NCBI RefSeq assembly: GCF_001890765.1
Contig: NZ_KV878783.1
Span: forward strand, 2,192,695 to 2,256,694
From: Spirulina major PCC 6313
Lineage (GTDB): Bacteria; Cyanobacteriota; Cyanobacteriia; Cyanobacteriales; Spirulinaceae
DNA length: 64,000 nt
Direction: 5' to 3'
Shown: piece after piece, positions 17,450 to 26,675 of the stretch
Position numbering within the stretch: the first letter of the stretch is position 1
How the letters are laid out: each line of letters begins with the position of its first letter
Translations under genes and position numbers: made by a program
The notes under the pieces: model-generated
Databases searched by the model: none
The model's input: only the letters and a program-made list of their open reading frames with translations
What the model was told of the DNA's origin: nothing

Positions 17450-20400
17450 TCAAATCTCCTCTAACCAGGTTTCGATGGCAGATAAGAGGTTGGGTTGATT
17501 GGGGGGGAAGCCTTTTAAGGGGGCTTCTAGGGGTTGGTGGGTGAGGAGGGCGATCGCTACGGTGTCGGTGAGTTGTTGGCAAAGGGTGATGAGTTCTGGG
17601 GTGGGTGTTTCGCAGTTGATGAGGAGGAGGGCGCGGTGGGGAAGTTGTTGGTTGAGGTGCAAGGTATCGAGATAGCGACTGAGTTGGCCGGGGGTGGAAA
17701 CGTCGGGATAAATCTCTTTAAGTTGGAGGGGTTTCCAGATGAGTTTGCACAGTTTGAGGGCGATTTCGCTTTCGCGGGTTTCGGTGGCGAGGGGTTTGGC
17801 GTTGAGGCAATAAATGGGCAGGTGTTTTAGGGATTCGCAGGTGAAGGGGGTGGCGGGGGTTGTTTGGCTGTTATGGGGGGTTTGGTCGATGATTTCGGGG
17901 TGGGGGGTGGTGGGGGGATTGTGCCAGGCTTGATAAAAGTCGGGATAGGGGAGGTTTTCGGCACAGTTCCAGATGACTTTGTAGCATTCCTTGAATTGGT
18001 CAAAGTTGCTTTCGTAAACTTCATCGCTGAGGCAGTCTTTTAATGCAGAAACAACCCCTGCATAGTGCTTGCGTGTAGTAAGAATTTTCCCTAAGCTCTC
18101 CGCTGCTAGCCCACGGGTGTCATCATCAGCCCCAGCATCCCGTAAGATTTCCACTAAGGCGGCGATCGCCTGGGGGTTCCCTGGGTTGATTTCCCCTAAA
18201 CGCTCGGCTGCTTGACCACGGATATCAAGATTAGTCCCAGCATTCCTCCAAATTTCCGCTAAGGCGATTATTGCCTGCTTGTTCCCTGGGTTGATTTTTC
18301 CTAAACTCCAGGCTACTAGCAAACGGGTGTAGGCATCAGCTCCAGCATCCCTCAAGATTTCCGCTAAGGCGATTATTGCCTGCTTGTTCCCTGGGTTGAT
18401 TTCACCTAAACTTTCGGCTGCTTGCTCACGAGTATAAATATTAGCCGAAGCATCCTGTAAGATTTCCACTAAAGTGGCGATTGCTTGCTCATTCTCTGAG
18501 TCAATTTTCCCTAAACTTTCGGCTGCTAGAAAACGGGTGTAAGTATCACCCCTGGCATCCTGTAAGATTTCCTCTAAAGTGGTGATCGCCTGCCTATTTC
18601 TTGGGACAATTTTCCCTAAACTTTCGGCTGCTAGCAAACGGGTGTAAGCATCAGCCCCAGCATTCCTCAAAATTCTCTCTAAGGTGGCGATCATCTGCTT
18701 GTTTTCTAAGACAATTGTCTCCAAGCTCTCGACTGATTGATAACGGGTATCAAGATCGGCTCCAGCATCCTGTAAAGTTTCCACTAAAGCAGTGATCACC
18801 TGCTCATTCCCTGGAGCAATTTCCCCTAAACTCCAGGCTGCTTGATTACGGATATAAGCATTAGCCCCAACATCCCTCAAGGTTTCCGTTAAAGCAGTGA
18901 TCGCCTGCTCATTATCTGGGTCGATTTTCCCTAAACTCCAGGCTGCTTGATTACGGATATAAGCATCAGCCCCAGCATCCCGTAAGATTTCCTCTAAGGC
19001 GGCGATCGCCTGCTCATTATCTGGGTCGATTTTCCCTAAACTCCAGGCTGCTTGATTACGGATATAAGCATCAGCCCCAGCATCCCGTAAGATTTCCTCT
19101 AAGGCGGCGATCGCCTGCTCGTTCCCTGGGGCGATTTCCCCTAAACTCAAGGCTGCTATCCTACGAATGTCACGATCAACCCCAGTATCTCGTAAAATTT
19201 CTGCTAAGGCGGCGATCACCTTCTGATTTCCTAATGCGATTCCCCATAAACTCTTGGCTGCTTGATACCAGGTGATGCTAAACCCAGCATCTTGTTGTAA
19301 AATTCTCACTAATGCAGTAGTTGCTTTTTCCCGAATCGTCTCACCGAGAACAGTTCTCGCACCCTCTTTAAGTGGGTCTAAAAATGTTCGCCATTCCTGT
19401 TTCTCAATATTGAAATAACCAAACCCCCATTTCACCACCTGCCGCACAATCTCAGCCGCAAGGGAACAAACTTTAAACTCATTAATTGCCGCAGCCGCTA
19501 GAAAATAGGCTTGATATTCATAAAGTCCTCTATCTACTTTGTTAAAGTTCCACTCTCTACAAGCATCATCAAACCCAACCAACACCCGAATAAACTGCTC
19601 CTTCTGCTCATTCCCAACATCCTCACGCCCCAACCACAACAAAATCACCTGCTTCCATTGCTTCTCAAAAATCCGATACCGTTTCCCCTCCACCGGACAA
19701 TCCACATGATCCTTCGGTAAAAAATAATCCCAATCCTCCACCGCCAACGCCGCAAGATACTCCTGAAACGTCGCATGATAAAACGCGAAAACCTCCGCCT
19801 CCGGATTCTCCTCCGCCACCCCCACCCGATTTAACCAGCCCAAATCCAACGCCAAACGGAACAGCCCCGCATCCGCATCCCTCCACACATCCCGCACAAA
19901 CCGCCCCGTCAACCGAAACCGAGACCCCTCCAACTCCATCGCCCGCAACGCCAAAACCCCCAACCCCTCATTTAAAGCCCGCCGCTGCGCGTCCGTTGTG
20001 GGAAATTCGTCGCCCTTCCACTCATAAAACACCTCCACAAACCGCCCATATAACCCCGCCTGCGTATCCGGAAACTTCCCCTGCCGCACCTGCCACGTCC
20101 GACAAAGCAACGCCAACCGTAACGGATTTTTCACCAAATCCTGAATCCGGCAATGCTCCGGAGCCGCCAACTCTTCTTTTAACTTCCCCGCCAGTGCAGA
20201 AATGTCCGGCGCATTAAACCAACGATCAATAAACGCCTCCACCTGCTCCGGATAACGAAACTCCAACGTCCGAAACGTATCAAACCGAAACAACGCATTG
20301 CGCTCCCCATCCCACACATTCAACCGACAAGTTAAAATCACCCGCGCCGCATCCACCCAACCCGCCAACTGCTGGGCAATCTCCCCCAAAACCGCATTTG

Positions 20401-21397
20401 AAGTTCCCGCAACCTCATCCACCCCATCCAACAACAACCAAGCCCGCCCCGCATTAAACATCTCCACACATTGCTCTCGGTGCGCCGCCGTCGTTTCAAG
20501 CACATTCAATAATTGCTTTAACCAAACTCCCCCCAAATATTCCTCCAGAGTTCGCCCCCGCAAATCGGCTAACGATACCCAGACCGGGATGAAATCCGTT
20601 TCTGCCAAAATCCATTGCTCAATGGTTTGTAATAACGTCGTTTTTCCCGCCCCCGGCTCCCCAATAATCGCCAAACGTCGCCCCTCACTCTTACTTTTCC
20701 CCGCCGCTAACACCTCCTGAAAAAACCGATCCTGCTCATAGGTTTCTGTCACCTCATAACTCTCAACCCCGTAGAGCTTTGACCCTTCCTCTGCACCCTC
20801 CACATCCGGCCGCCGCTCCCGCTGCTTCCGCTCCATTAACCCCAACGGCACATAAAGATCAGCGCGATCGCGCTGAATGCGATCGCTATAGGTCAGCGAA
20901 TTTGTACTAATTTCTTGGCGTTTCGTCGCCTGTGCTTGACAGAGTTGCCGCCAATCAATCCCCGCTGGCGGAGGTAGTGAAGGTTTACCCTTGTCTGGAC
21001 GCTTTTCCTCCCAAAGCCGTTCAAACGCAGCGAGATTTTCTTCCCGATCCTTACTCCACAGCTTTAACGTGAAATGCCATTCATCTTTCCCTTTCGTTTT
21101 GCCGCGATTGTCTTCGAGAATTTCCAAGAAATCCCCTAGATAGGTTGTCAAAGTTTGCCGAACCTGGTCAGCCCCAAGTTGGCCAGGATAGCGCGGGTCT
21201 TTAGCCGTCAAAAATTCTAAGGTGCGGCGTTGAGTCTCCACGATTAGCTTCGGGGGTTGTCCCCGTTCCTCTTGCCAACGGTGGGTAATGTCAATTTCGG
21301 CTAATTCTGCCAACTCAAAATTGACATAAGCCAACAGCGCATCTAATAACTGCTTGGCTCTGTCCTTTGGCTCCTTCCCATAACTTGCCTTTGGCAT
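17450..21397 (-). CDS. NACHT STAND NTPase with HEAT repeats, predicted defence protein
   Basis: The 1315-residue protein has an N-terminal region of unknown fold (1-215), then a NACHT domain with Walker A GEPGAGKTT (246-254) and Walker B WLLLDGVDEV (320-329). From about 720 to 1110 there are eleven tandem 35-residue HEAT-type repeats (consensus AIAALEEILRDAGADAYIRN then QAAWSLGKIDPDNE). An alpha/beta-like C-terminal domain follows (about 1180-1315). This is the layout of STAND sensors, where the repeat part recognises a ligand and the N-terminus is the effector. Two repeats are identical at the DNA level. A phage-sensing role is inferred from architecture and toxin-antitoxin neighbours. Confidence 0.9.
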   Translation of the reverse strand: MPKASYGKEPKDRAKQLLDALLAYVNFELAELAEIDITHRWQEERGQPPKLIVETQRRTLEFLTAKDPRYPGQLGADQVRQTLTTYLGDFLEILEDNRGKTKGKDEWHFTLKLWSKDREENLAAFERLWEEKRPDKGKPSLPPPAGIDWRQLCQAQATKRQEISTNSLTYSDRIQRDRADLYVPLGLMERKQRERRPDVEGAEEGSKLYGVESYEVTETYEQDRFFQEVLAAGKSKSEGRRLAIIGEPGAGKTTLLQTIEQWILAETDFIPVWVSLADLRGRTLEEYLGGVWLKQLLNVLETTAAHREQCVEMFNAGRAWLLLDGVDEVAGTSNAVLGEIAQQLAGWVDAARVILTCRLNVWDGERNALFRFDTFRTLEFRYPEQVEAFIDRWFNAPDISALAGKLKEELAAPEHCRIQDLVKNPLRLALLCRTWQVRQGKFPDTQAGLYGRFVEVFYEWKGDEFPTTDAQRRALNEGLGVLALRAMELEGSRFRLTGRFVRDVWRDADAGLFRLALDLGWLNRVGVAEENPEAEVFAFYHATFQEYLAALAVEDWDYFLPKDHVDCPVEGKRYRIFEKQWKQVILLWLGREDVGNEQKEQFIRVLVGFDDACREWNFNKVDRGLYEYQAYFLAAAAINEFKVCSLAAEIVRQVVKWGFGYFNIEKQEWRTFLDPLKEGARTVLGETIREKATTALVRILQQDAGFSITWYQAAKSLWGIALGNQKVIAALAEILRDTGVDRDIRRIAALSLGEIAPGNEQAIAALEEILRDAGADAYIRNQAAWSLGKIDPDNEQAIAALEEILRDAGADAYIRNQAAWSLGKIDPDNEQAITALTETLRDVGANAYIRNQAAWSLGEIAPGNEQVITALVETLQDAGADLDTRYQSVESLETIVLENKQMIATLERILRNAGADAYTRLLAAESLGKIVPRNRQAITTLEEILQDARGDTYTRFLAAESLGKIDSENEQAIATLVEILQDASANIYTREQAAESLGEINPGNKQAIIALAEILRDAGADAYTRLLVAWSLGKINPGNKQAIIALAEIWRNAGTNLDIRGQAAERLGEINPGNPQAIAALVEILRDAGADDDTRGLAAESLGKILTTRKHYAGVVSALKDCLSDEVYESNFDQFKECYKVIWNCAENLPYPDFYQAWHNPPTTPHPEIIDQTPHNSQTTPATPFTCESLKHLPIYCLNAKPLATETRESEIALKLCKLIWKPLQLKEIYPDVSTPGQLSRYLDTLHLNQQLPHRALLLINCETPTPELITLCQQLTDTVAIALLTHQPLEAPLKGFPPNQPNLLSAIETWLEEI
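18901..19110 (-). repeat. Exact 105-bp tandem duplication inside the HEAT-repeat region
   Basis: The 105 bp starting at 18901 recur without visible change at 19006, encoding two identical 35-residue HEAT repeats. A third start (19111) diverges after ten bases. Zero divergence implies a recent slip or conversion. Confidence 0.9.
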
Positions 21398-21570
21398 AAC
21401 AACCCCAATCGCGAGTAAAAACCTTGGGGGGTTTGGGAACTTCTCTAACTACCCCAAACCCTTCAAACCCTGATTATAACAAGGTTTTCAGCCTTGCCGC
21501 CTTCAGTTTGCTTTAGGGTAGTACCCCAAACTGACCATGCCTTCAGATGATTTATGAAGGTTAGTCAGTG
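21398..21570. promoter_or_regulatory. NACHT gene upstream region with CCCCAAAC-type repeats
   Basis: The gap between divergent genes has GGGGTTTGGG near 21428 and CCCCAAACC near 21453, in inverted arrangement, and another ACCCCAAACT near 21523. Three half-sites of one motif suggest an operator for the NACHT gene, but no regulator is known. Confidence 0.35.
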
Positions 21571-21756
21571 ATGGATGAATTAGAGCAGAAACTTAAGGAG
21601 CGGGATGCGTTGGAGGGGGCGTATGGGAGTTTTGTGGAGCCGTATGTGACGCAACAGATTGAGATTGGGGTGGATGGGGCGGGGTTTTATTGTGTGGCGG
21701 CGTGGGTGGTGTTGACGGTGCTTTACTGTGGTTGGGTGCGATCGCGCCGCCCGTAG
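21571..21756 (+). CDS. Small hypothetical membrane protein
   Basis: A 61-residue ORF with a charged helical start (MDELEQKLKERDALEGAYGS) and one C-terminal hydrophobic segment (GFYCVAAWVVLTVLYCGWV). It starts at the ATG right after an alternative GTG. It is convergent with, and one base from, the cysteine-rich gene. I do not recognise it. The protein-like composition supports it, but no homolog is known to me. Confidence 0.45.
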   Translation: MDELEQKLKERDALEGAYGSFVEPYVTQQIEIGVDGAGFYCVAAWVVLTVLYCGWVRSRRP

Positions 21757-21757
21757 G

Positions 21758-21946
21758 TCACTCGTTGAAATCGGTGTCGATTGCCACATCGAGGGTATCT
21801 TCATCGACGCGCACATAGAGGACATTGGGACGGCAACAGACTTGGCAGTCTTCGACATAGGTTTGCTGAAAGCCTTGGCTAAGATCCACAAAGGTCTGAT
21901 TGGGTTCGCCGCAGCAGGCGCAATAAAATTCGGCAGTGGTTTCCAT
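21758..21946 (-). CDS. CPXCG-motif cysteine-rich small protein
   Basis: The 62-residue acidic protein has two cysteine pairs, FYCACCGEPN (C9, C11, C12) and VEDCQVCCRPN, spaced like the CPXCG cysteine-rich family of proteobacteria and cyanobacteria. It probably binds one zinc ion. Function is unknown. The C-terminal VDEDTLDVAIDTDFNE is the usual acidic end. Confidence 0.8.
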   Translation of the reverse strand: METTAEFYCACCGEPNQTFVDLSQGFQQTYVEDCQVCCRPNVLYVRVDEDTLDVAIDTDFNE

Positions 21947-22114
21947 GGTGTCTGGGGAATTCGCACCCTCTATTCTGGCGGAGATGGTCGCTCAGGGTGT
22001 AAATCAGTCACAATAAAGCCATGATCCCCGCACTCTCTCCTGCCCGGTTTGGGAAGCGTGTTGATGGGCGATCGCACCCTCTAGAATTTTTGTTCACTAC
22101 CGCTAGACACTGTC

Positions 22115-22501
22115 ATGGCTAAAGCGAAACGCAAAAAACTGTTTCCATGCGGCCACCGGGGCCAAGGGCAAATTTGTCATCGCTGTGCCCAAGCAGCACG
22201 AGATCAAACCCAACGCCAATCGGAAAAACAACAATGGGAAGCCACCTTTGCTCACGACGTAATTGATCTAACCCAGTTTCCCAAAGCTGTGGTGCTCAAG
22301 GCTCGGCAGATTATCGCCGGTCTCCAGCGTCGGGAAAATTATCGCACCTATCGTGGCAAACGCCTGCGCCATAATCGTGTGGTGATCAGCATCCCGGTGA
22401 CGCGACATTATCGGTTGCTCTGTCGAGATCTGGGCAGTGGGATTGTGCCGGAGGCGTTGGTTTCCCATGAAGATTACAATGTGTGTAAACCCGGCGGCTA
22501 A
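22115..22501 (+). CDS. Conserved cyanobacterial hypothetical protein with zinc-ribbon-like N-terminus
   Basis: The 128-residue basic protein begins with a probable metal-binding cluster FPCGHRGQGQICHRC (C12, H14, C21, C24). Its C-terminal half (VVISIPVTRHYRLLCRDLGS) has strands loosely like RelE-type folds. It resembles a cyanobacterial family annotated as zinc-binding of unknown function. It lies just upstream of the cysteine desulfurase gene (42 bp to that ATG) and is probably co-transcribed. Confidence 0.6.
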   Translation: MAKAKRKKLFPCGHRGQGQICHRCAQAARDQTQRQSEKQQWEATFAHDVIDLTQFPKAVVLKARQIIAGLQRRENYRTYRGKRLRHNRVVISIPVTRHYRLLCRDLGSGIVPEALVSHEDYNVCKPGG

Positions 22502-22542
22502 GGGTGCGGGTGCAAACGAGTTGCTACGGCGAGGGGAAAACG

Positions 22543-23718
22543 ATGCAAATTTATTTAGACTACAGTGCGACGACTCCCCCTCATCCCGATGTGTTGGCAA
22601 CGTTGCACCACCAGGGCGCGACGCTCTGGGGCAATCCATCCAGTCTGCACCATTGGGGGGAGCGGGCGGCGATCGCCCTCGAAACCGCCCGCTGGCAAGT
22701 GGCGCAATTGCTCAACGCGCCCACCGCCGATAGTATTCATTTCACCTCTGGAGGAACGGAAGCCGATAACCTCGCCATCTTTGGAGTGGCCCACCGCTAC
22801 CCCACGCCGCAACACATCATTATTTCAGCAGTGGAACATCCTGCGATCGCCGCCCCGGCCCGTCAACTGGCGGCACGAGGTTGGCAGGTGACGGAACTCC
22901 CCGTTGATGCCACGGGCAAAATCAACCCCCTTGAACTCCTCGCCGCCCTCCAACCCAATACGGTTTTGGTTTCGATCATCTACGGTCAAAGCGAAATCGG
23001 CACAGTGCAGGCGATCGCAGAATTAGCGCAAATTGCCCGCCGCCATCGCATTCTCTTCCACACCGACGCGGTGCAAGTGGCAGGGCGGCTCCCCCTCGAT
23101 GTCCAAGCCTTAGATGTGGATTTGCTGTCCGTATCGGGTCATAAACTCTACGGCCCCCAAGGCTCAGGCGCACTCTACGTCCGGCCCGGCGTGGAACTGG
23201 TTCCCCTCTTGGCAGGAGGCGGCCAAGAACATCAATTGCGCTCCGGAACCCAAGCCGTGCCAACCTTGGCTGGGTTTGGGTTAGCGGCTCAATTGGCCCA
23301 GGAACAGTTGCCGACGGAAGCACACCGCTTACAGCAGTTGCGCGATCGCCTCATTACCCGCCTTGAAGCCTGCCCCTATTTCCAACTCACAGGCCATCGG
23401 CGCGATCGCCTCCCCCACCACGCCAGTTTTGTCCTGCGCGATTTTCCGCCGGAGATCACCGGGCGGGCGATCGTGCGCCAGATGAATCTCGCGGGCATTG
23501 CCCTCAGTGCCGGTTCCGCCTGCCACAGTGGCCAAGCCAGCCCCAGCCCGATCCTCACCGCCCTCGGCTACGGTGAAATCCAAGCCCGCCAAGGCATCCG
23601 CGTTTCCCTCGGTCGCGACACCACCCCCGAAGATATTGATTGGACGGTGATGGCCTTGCAACAAGTGCTCCACCGCTTAAACCCGTCCCCCCTGCCCTGC
23701 GTTGGTTCGTCTTGTTAG
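22543..23718 (+). CDS. Cysteine desulfurase (NifS/IscS/DndA family)
   Basis: The 391-residue PLP enzyme should release sulfur from cysteine for Fe-S clusters or thiolation. It has SGGTEADNLAIFG at the PLP phosphate site, HTDAVQVAG, the Schiff-base lysine in SVSGHKLYGPQGSGALYV, and the active cysteine in SAGSACHSG. The start is the ATG at 22543, with GAGGGG eight bases upstream. The longer GTG frame from 22504 adds non-family residues. It could be the DndA sulfur donor for the dnd genes at 56-59 kb, but it is 33 kb away and looks like a housekeeping enzyme. Confidence 0.9.
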   Translation: MQIYLDYSATTPPHPDVLATLHHQGATLWGNPSSLHHWGERAAIALETARWQVAQLLNAPTADSIHFTSGGTEADNLAIFGVAHRYPTPQHIIISAVEHPAIAAPARQLAARGWQVTELPVDATGKINPLELLAALQPNTVLVSIIYGQSEIGTVQAIAELAQIARRHRILFHTDAVQVAGRLPLDVQALDVDLLSVSGHKLYGPQGSGALYVRPGVELVPLLAGGGQEHQLRSGTQAVPTLAGFGLAAQLAQEQLPTEAHRLQQLRDRLITRLEACPYFQLTGHRRDRLPHHASFVLRDFPPEITGRAIVRQMNLAGIALSAGSACHSGQASPSPILTALGYGEIQARQGIRVSLGRDTTPEDIDWTVMALQQVLHRLNPSPLPCVGSSC

Positions 23719-24171
23719 GATGATGGGGAATGATTGTGAAGTTTCCGTGTTTTTACGGTTAAAGTCTGAGGATTTGACAGGCTCGATTATGTTTTTTCCA
23801 TGAAGTGACCGTAAAAATACGGTTAGCCATGATAGAACAGAAGCAATGTGATTAAACCCTACGCGATCGCTGCCCACCCACAACAGGGCAGCGATTTTTA
23901 TGAACGCTCCACCCTGAGAACCTACTGTTTATACACAACGTTTTAAGGTTGACCTCGCCTGCGTTTAATCCCCTCTGTAGTCAAGGCAGCGAGCTAGAAG
24001 CTCGCACTACAGAGGATTCCAGGCAGGGTAGCGTGAGCCTCTGGCTCACTCATACCCCCTCCAGATTCGTCACTTGGGTTATGTATAAGCAGTAGCCCTG
24101 AGCACGGAGGCTTAAACGCCTTAACCGATCTTCAAACGATCTTCACGGATCTTCATTCGATGCTGGAAAGA
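23719..24171. other. Intergenic region with inverted repeats and dispersed hairpins
   Basis: It holds two similar palindromes, CCGTGTTTTTACGG near 23743 and CCGTAAAAATACGG near 23810. It also has the reversed pair of dispersed hairpins at 23989-24049, and GATCTTCA-type short repeats near 24128-24160. I see no gene here. Confidence 0.5.
23989..24049. repeat. Reverse-oriented type-B and type-A hairpins
   Basis: 23989-24005 is the reverse complement of the type-B core with its GTAGT flank, and 24033-24049 is the reverse complement of the type-A core. Together they form a compact inverted version of the array at 10553, so the family is dispersed in the genome. Confidence 0.85.
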
Positions 24172-24244
<73 letters not shown>

Positions 24245-24351
24245 TGGTGCTGAATGTTTCGAGCACAATTACCACCATAACAAGATGACATAACTTTGTC
24301 AAAGTTTTCTTTGCGGCTTCAACAAGGTGCTCAAAGCTCAACTTCAGCATG

Positions 24352-24382
24352 AAAAAAGCCCACAGGGAGGACTGTGGGCTGA
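24352..24382 (-). terminator. Intrinsic terminator of the NFACT gene
   Basis: CAGCCCACAG pairs with CTGTGGGCTT around a nine-base loop and is followed on the minus strand by TTTTTTCATG. It lies about 125 bp beyond the stop of the leftward NFACT gene, just before the tRNA-Phe gene. Confidence 0.8.
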
Positions 24383-24505
24383 CATTACTTAAGTCTGTCG
24401 TTTGAATTCGCATGAAAAAATCCAAGCACACCGTCCAAGGCAATCACTTGAAATATTTCTTTACGTCAACACAGTGTAGCAGGAATGACAGACGTTTCAA
24501 CAAAA

Positions 24506-26257
24506 TTATGAGTGATTTTCTGGGTTTTGTGTGTTGAGATAGGCTTGGGCTTGTTGCGATCGCCCCCAGATCACCTGTTCGCGCTGATAAATCGCGATAC
24601 CGGGTTTTGCACCCTTTGGTTTATACACAAATTTGGGCTGTGTGTAAACCACCGGAACCTGATCACTCTGGCGAGCACGACTATAGTACGCCGCCACATT
24701 CGCCGCACATTGCAAATCACGCTCATCCGGCACAGTTCCCGGCTCTAACCGTAACAGGACATGACTCCCGGCAATTTCCTGAGCATGGAACCACAGGTCA
24801 TATTCCCCCGCCGTGCGAAACGTCAGGTGATCATTTTGGCGGTTGTTGCGGCCGACCCAGAGCTCAAACCCGGAGGGGGTGCGGTAGCGACGGGGTTGGG
24901 ATTCCGGCGCGGTATTGTTGGCGCGTTCTTTGCCGGGGTCGAGATAGCCTTGTTGAATCAGTTCGGTGCGAATTTCGAGCAGGGCAGCCAGTTCATCATC
25001 CCAGGACTGGCGATCGCACTGCTGCAATGCGGCTTCAATCTGTTCTAAATAGTCCAATTCCGCCTGAGCCGTAGCCAGTAATGGCTCCACAGCCGATCGC
25101 GCCCGCTTTAACTTTTGGTGTTGCTTATACAGAGCTTGGGCGTTTTGGACGGCGTTTTTTTCTGGGTTGAGGGGGATCGTCACCGGGTCGCCTGTGGTGA
25201 AATCGGGGAGGGCGATCGCCTGTTGTCCCGGTTGCCATTCATGGAGATAGGCCATGAGGAGATCCGCCTGATCGCGAAACTGTTGAGCATCATCTGACTG
25301 GGAGAGGCGATCGCGGAATGTCTCGCATTTTTGCCGCACCTTGGCCGCCAGGGTTTTCACCTTTTGGCTCAGTTGGTGGTGAAGTTGCTGGAATTGCTGC
25401 TGTTGCGCCTGGGTGCTGTAATACTGATCCACCAGTTCTTGCACCGTGGCAACCGCTCGCCCCGCCACACCGGGCAACACCGTATAACCCTGAGGCAATC
25501 GCGTTGGGGTAAACTCCTCAGCAGCTAAGCAATTGAGCCAGGTTTGCCACTGTTGCCACAGGTCTTGCCACTGTTGCGGGGTCAGTTGCGTTGTGACGGT
25601 TTGGGCATCTAAATTCGCCCGCTCGGTTAGCCAGGCCACCACCGCCGGACTCACGCCCCGATAGATTTTGAGTAATTGTTTTTTCAGCGTACCGGGCACG
25701 AGGCTGATCCGCTCCTGCCACTGGGCGAAGGATTCGGTGCGATCGGGGATATCGCCGAGGAGGGGGGGCGGCGGTTCGTAGGCTTGGCCGGTTTGGACGG
25801 TGCGGACGCGGGATTGTTGGGCGTTGACTTGGTGGGCGGTGGTGACAATTTGCCCGGTGCCATCGGTGAGGATGACGTTGCTATATTTGCCCATGATTTC
25901 CACATAAAGATGCCAGAGGGGGTCTTCTCCCGGTCGCCGGGCAAACTGTAAATCTACGACGCGCTCCCAGGGTTGGAGGAGGGCGATCGCAACTAATGCC
26001 AAGCCGTTGAGTTGGTGGCGGAGTTGGTCGCTGAGGGTAAAGGTGTCCGGGGTGCGGGGTGGGGCCGTGCCGATGCCGAGCCGGGCCAGTTGGGGATGCC
26101 AGCAAAGGGTGAGCCAATCGCGGCGGCTGAGGGTGCGCAGGGCAATGTCGAGAGTATGGCGATCGCGCTGATAGACCTGTTCGACGCGGGCCGGAATCCA
26201 GTCCGTTTGGAGTTCGGCACAAATGGCCACCAAGGTGGTGTAGTCAAAAGCTTGCAT
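24506..26257 (-). CDS. rqcH: NFACT-family protein RqcH (Rqc2 homolog)
   Basis: The 583-residue protein matches the NFACT/RqcH family, which binds stalled 50S subunits and adds C-terminal alanine tails to incomplete chains. It has an N-terminal NFACT-N domain (MQAFDYTTLVAICAEL with WIPARVEQVYQ; later GKYSNVIL), a long coiled coil (about 290-430), and the C-terminal NFACT-R domain (GFELWVGRNNRQNDHLTFR, then DLWFHAQEIAGSHVLLR). Length fits. The older name is fibronectin-binding protein A homolog. Confidence 0.88.
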   Translation of the reverse strand: MQAFDYTTLVAICAELQTDWIPARVEQVYQRDRHTLDIALRTLSRRDWLTLCWHPQLARLGIGTAPPRTPDTFTLSDQLRHQLNGLALVAIALLQPWERVVDLQFARRPGEDPLWHLYVEIMGKYSNVILTDGTGQIVTTAHQVNAQQSRVRTVQTGQAYEPPPPLLGDIPDRTESFAQWQERISLVPGTLKKQLLKIYRGVSPAVVAWLTERANLDAQTVTTQLTPQQWQDLWQQWQTWLNCLAAEEFTPTRLPQGYTVLPGVAGRAVATVQELVDQYYSTQAQQQQFQQLHHQLSQKVKTLAAKVRQKCETFRDRLSQSDDAQQFRDQADLLMAYLHEWQPGQQAIALPDFTTGDPVTIPLNPEKNAVQNAQALYKQHQKLKRARSAVEPLLATAQAELDYLEQIEAALQQCDRQSWDDELAALLEIRTELIQQGYLDPGKERANNTAPESQPRRYRTPSGFELWVGRNNRQNDHLTFRTAGEYDLWFHAQEIAGSHVLLRLEPGTVPDERDLQCAANVAAYYSRARQSDQVPVVYTQPKFVYKPKGAKPGIAIYQREQVIWGRSQQAQAYLNTQNPENHS

Positions 26258-26382
26258 AGGCGTGGGCGAGGTCAGGGGGAGAGCCGGATAATGGTGCGCT
26301 GAAAGATTTTCGTTACCATGGTGGGAATAGCGCTCAAAACGCCTTTAACGTCCCTTCAAGACGGCAGCGCCGCTCGGTCTTT

Positions 26383-26649
26383 ATGGATATTCAACTGATT
26401 AATATCGGCTTTGGGAATATTGTTTCGGCGAACCGGATCATTGCGATCGTCAGTCCCGAATCGGCCCCTATTAAGCGTATCATTACAGAAGCTCGCGATC
26501 GCGGTCAGCTTGTGGATGCCACCTACGGACGACGAACCCGCGCCGTGATCATTACCGATTCGAGTCATGTCATTCTCTCGGCCATTCAGCCCGAAACCGT
26601 TGCCCATCGCTTTCTGTTACACAAAGATGGCTCCGCAGCCTCGTCTTAA
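26383..26649 (+). CDS. remA: RemA-like regulator (DUF370)
   Basis: The 88-residue protein matches the RemA/YlzA family: [20 protein letters not shown], then [20 protein letters not shown] and [21 protein letters not shown]. In Bacillus RemA is a ring-forming DNA-binding activator. Here the gene lies 26 bp before gmk, the same remA-gmk order as in Firmicutes, which supports the call. The target genes in cyanobacteria are not known to me. Confidence 0.85.
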   Translation: MDIQLINIGFGNIVSANRIIAIVSPESAPIKRIITEARDRGQLVDATYGRRTRAVIITDSSHVILSAIQPETVAHRFLLHKDGSAASS

Positions 26650-26675
26650 CCTCATTCTCTCATCCTCTCCACCCC

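Noticed and set aside
22543-23718. DndA of the dnd locus
   Set aside because: It is 33 kb from the dnd genes and next to a housekeeping-type gene; nothing ties it to dnd specifically.
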